Below are positions 5,010 to 5,044 of a stretch of 5,044 nucleotides of DNA, in pieces (the first letter of the stretch is position 1; every line of letters begins with the position of its first letter). The notes below the pieces were generated by a model that saw nothing but the letters and a program-made list of their open reading frames with translations, was not told the origin of the DNA and ran no database searches. This stretch comes from Acidimicrobiaceae bacterium (GTDB lineage: Bacteria > Actinomycetota > Acidimicrobiia > Acidimicrobiales > MedAcidi-G1), in the NCBI GenBank assembly GCA_002714485.1, contig PAXM01000009.1:2223-7266 (forward strand), read 5' to 3'. The translations under genes and the position numbers were made by a program.

Positions 5010-5044
5010 ATGGCGAACGAACCGGTGACTGGTCGGCGCACCGG
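5010..5044 (+). CDS. Start of an unidentified gene, truncated by window end
   Basis: Eleven full codons are visible from ATG 5010, reading MANEPVTGRRT, with no stop before the window ends. The start is supported mainly by the TAGCCT-N7-ATG leaderless promoter; there is no Shine-Dalgarno site. The fragment is hydrophilic and too short to identify. metG is a frequent neighbour of rsmI in actinobacteria, but nothing visible here confirms it. Confidence 0.5.
   Translation, partial: MANEPVTGRRT

Noticed and set aside
4969..5044. Several copies of ACCGGT near the end of the window, considered as operator repeats
   Set aside because: Spacing is irregular, and the six-base palindrome recurs inside coding sequence elsewhere (for example in rsmI), as expected at this GC content.
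1..5044. Mobile elements, CRISPR arrays, tRNA/rRNA genes, riboswitches, defence or phage genes
   Set aside because: No repeat arrays, transposase or integrase motifs, cloverleaf-like sequences or long non-coding stretches were found; every gap is under 150 nt.

Overview
This window is GC-rich bacterial chromosome, densely packed with housekeeping genes. The best guess is a high-GC actinobacterium, possibly one outside the well-studied orders (Acidimicrobiia would fit). Three things point there. A 29-codon gene matches bL37, a tiny 50S protein best known from mycobacterial ribosomes. Several genes look leaderless, with a TANNNT -10 box exactly 7 nt before the ATG. GTG starts are also common. 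The phylum is inferred, not proven.

Layout, left to right. Bases 1-1242 (+) hold most of an MTA/SAH deaminase that begins upstream of the window. A 37-nt gap separates it from three convergent minus-strand genes, transcribed right to left from about 2489: bL37 (2489-2400), queF (2388-2008) and a 5'-methylthionucleoside phosphorylase (2002-1280). They lie 11 and 5 nt apart and look like one operon. Bases 2490-2633 form a divergent promoter region. The plus strand then carries ychF (2634-3752), a DUF192 gene (3781-4143) and rsmI (4140-4976, overlapping DUF192 by 4 nt). A further plus-strand gene begins at 5010 and is cut by the window end.

The genes fall into two themes. One is recycling of 5'-methylthioadenosine: the deaminase would turn MTA into methylthioinosine (MTI). 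The neighbouring phosphorylase carries Asn where adenine-specific MTA phosphorylases carry Asp, so it may be an MTI phosphorylase completing a deaminate-then-phosphorolyse route. The other theme is the translation apparatus: bL37 (ribosome), QueF (queuosine for tRNA), YchF (ribosome-associated ATPase) and RsmI (16S rRNA methylation).

There is no sign of a mobile element, CRISPR array, tRNA/rRNA gene or defence island. The most notable points are the very short bL37 gene, the repeated leaderless promoter geometry, and the two-enzyme MTA-to-hypoxanthine pair.
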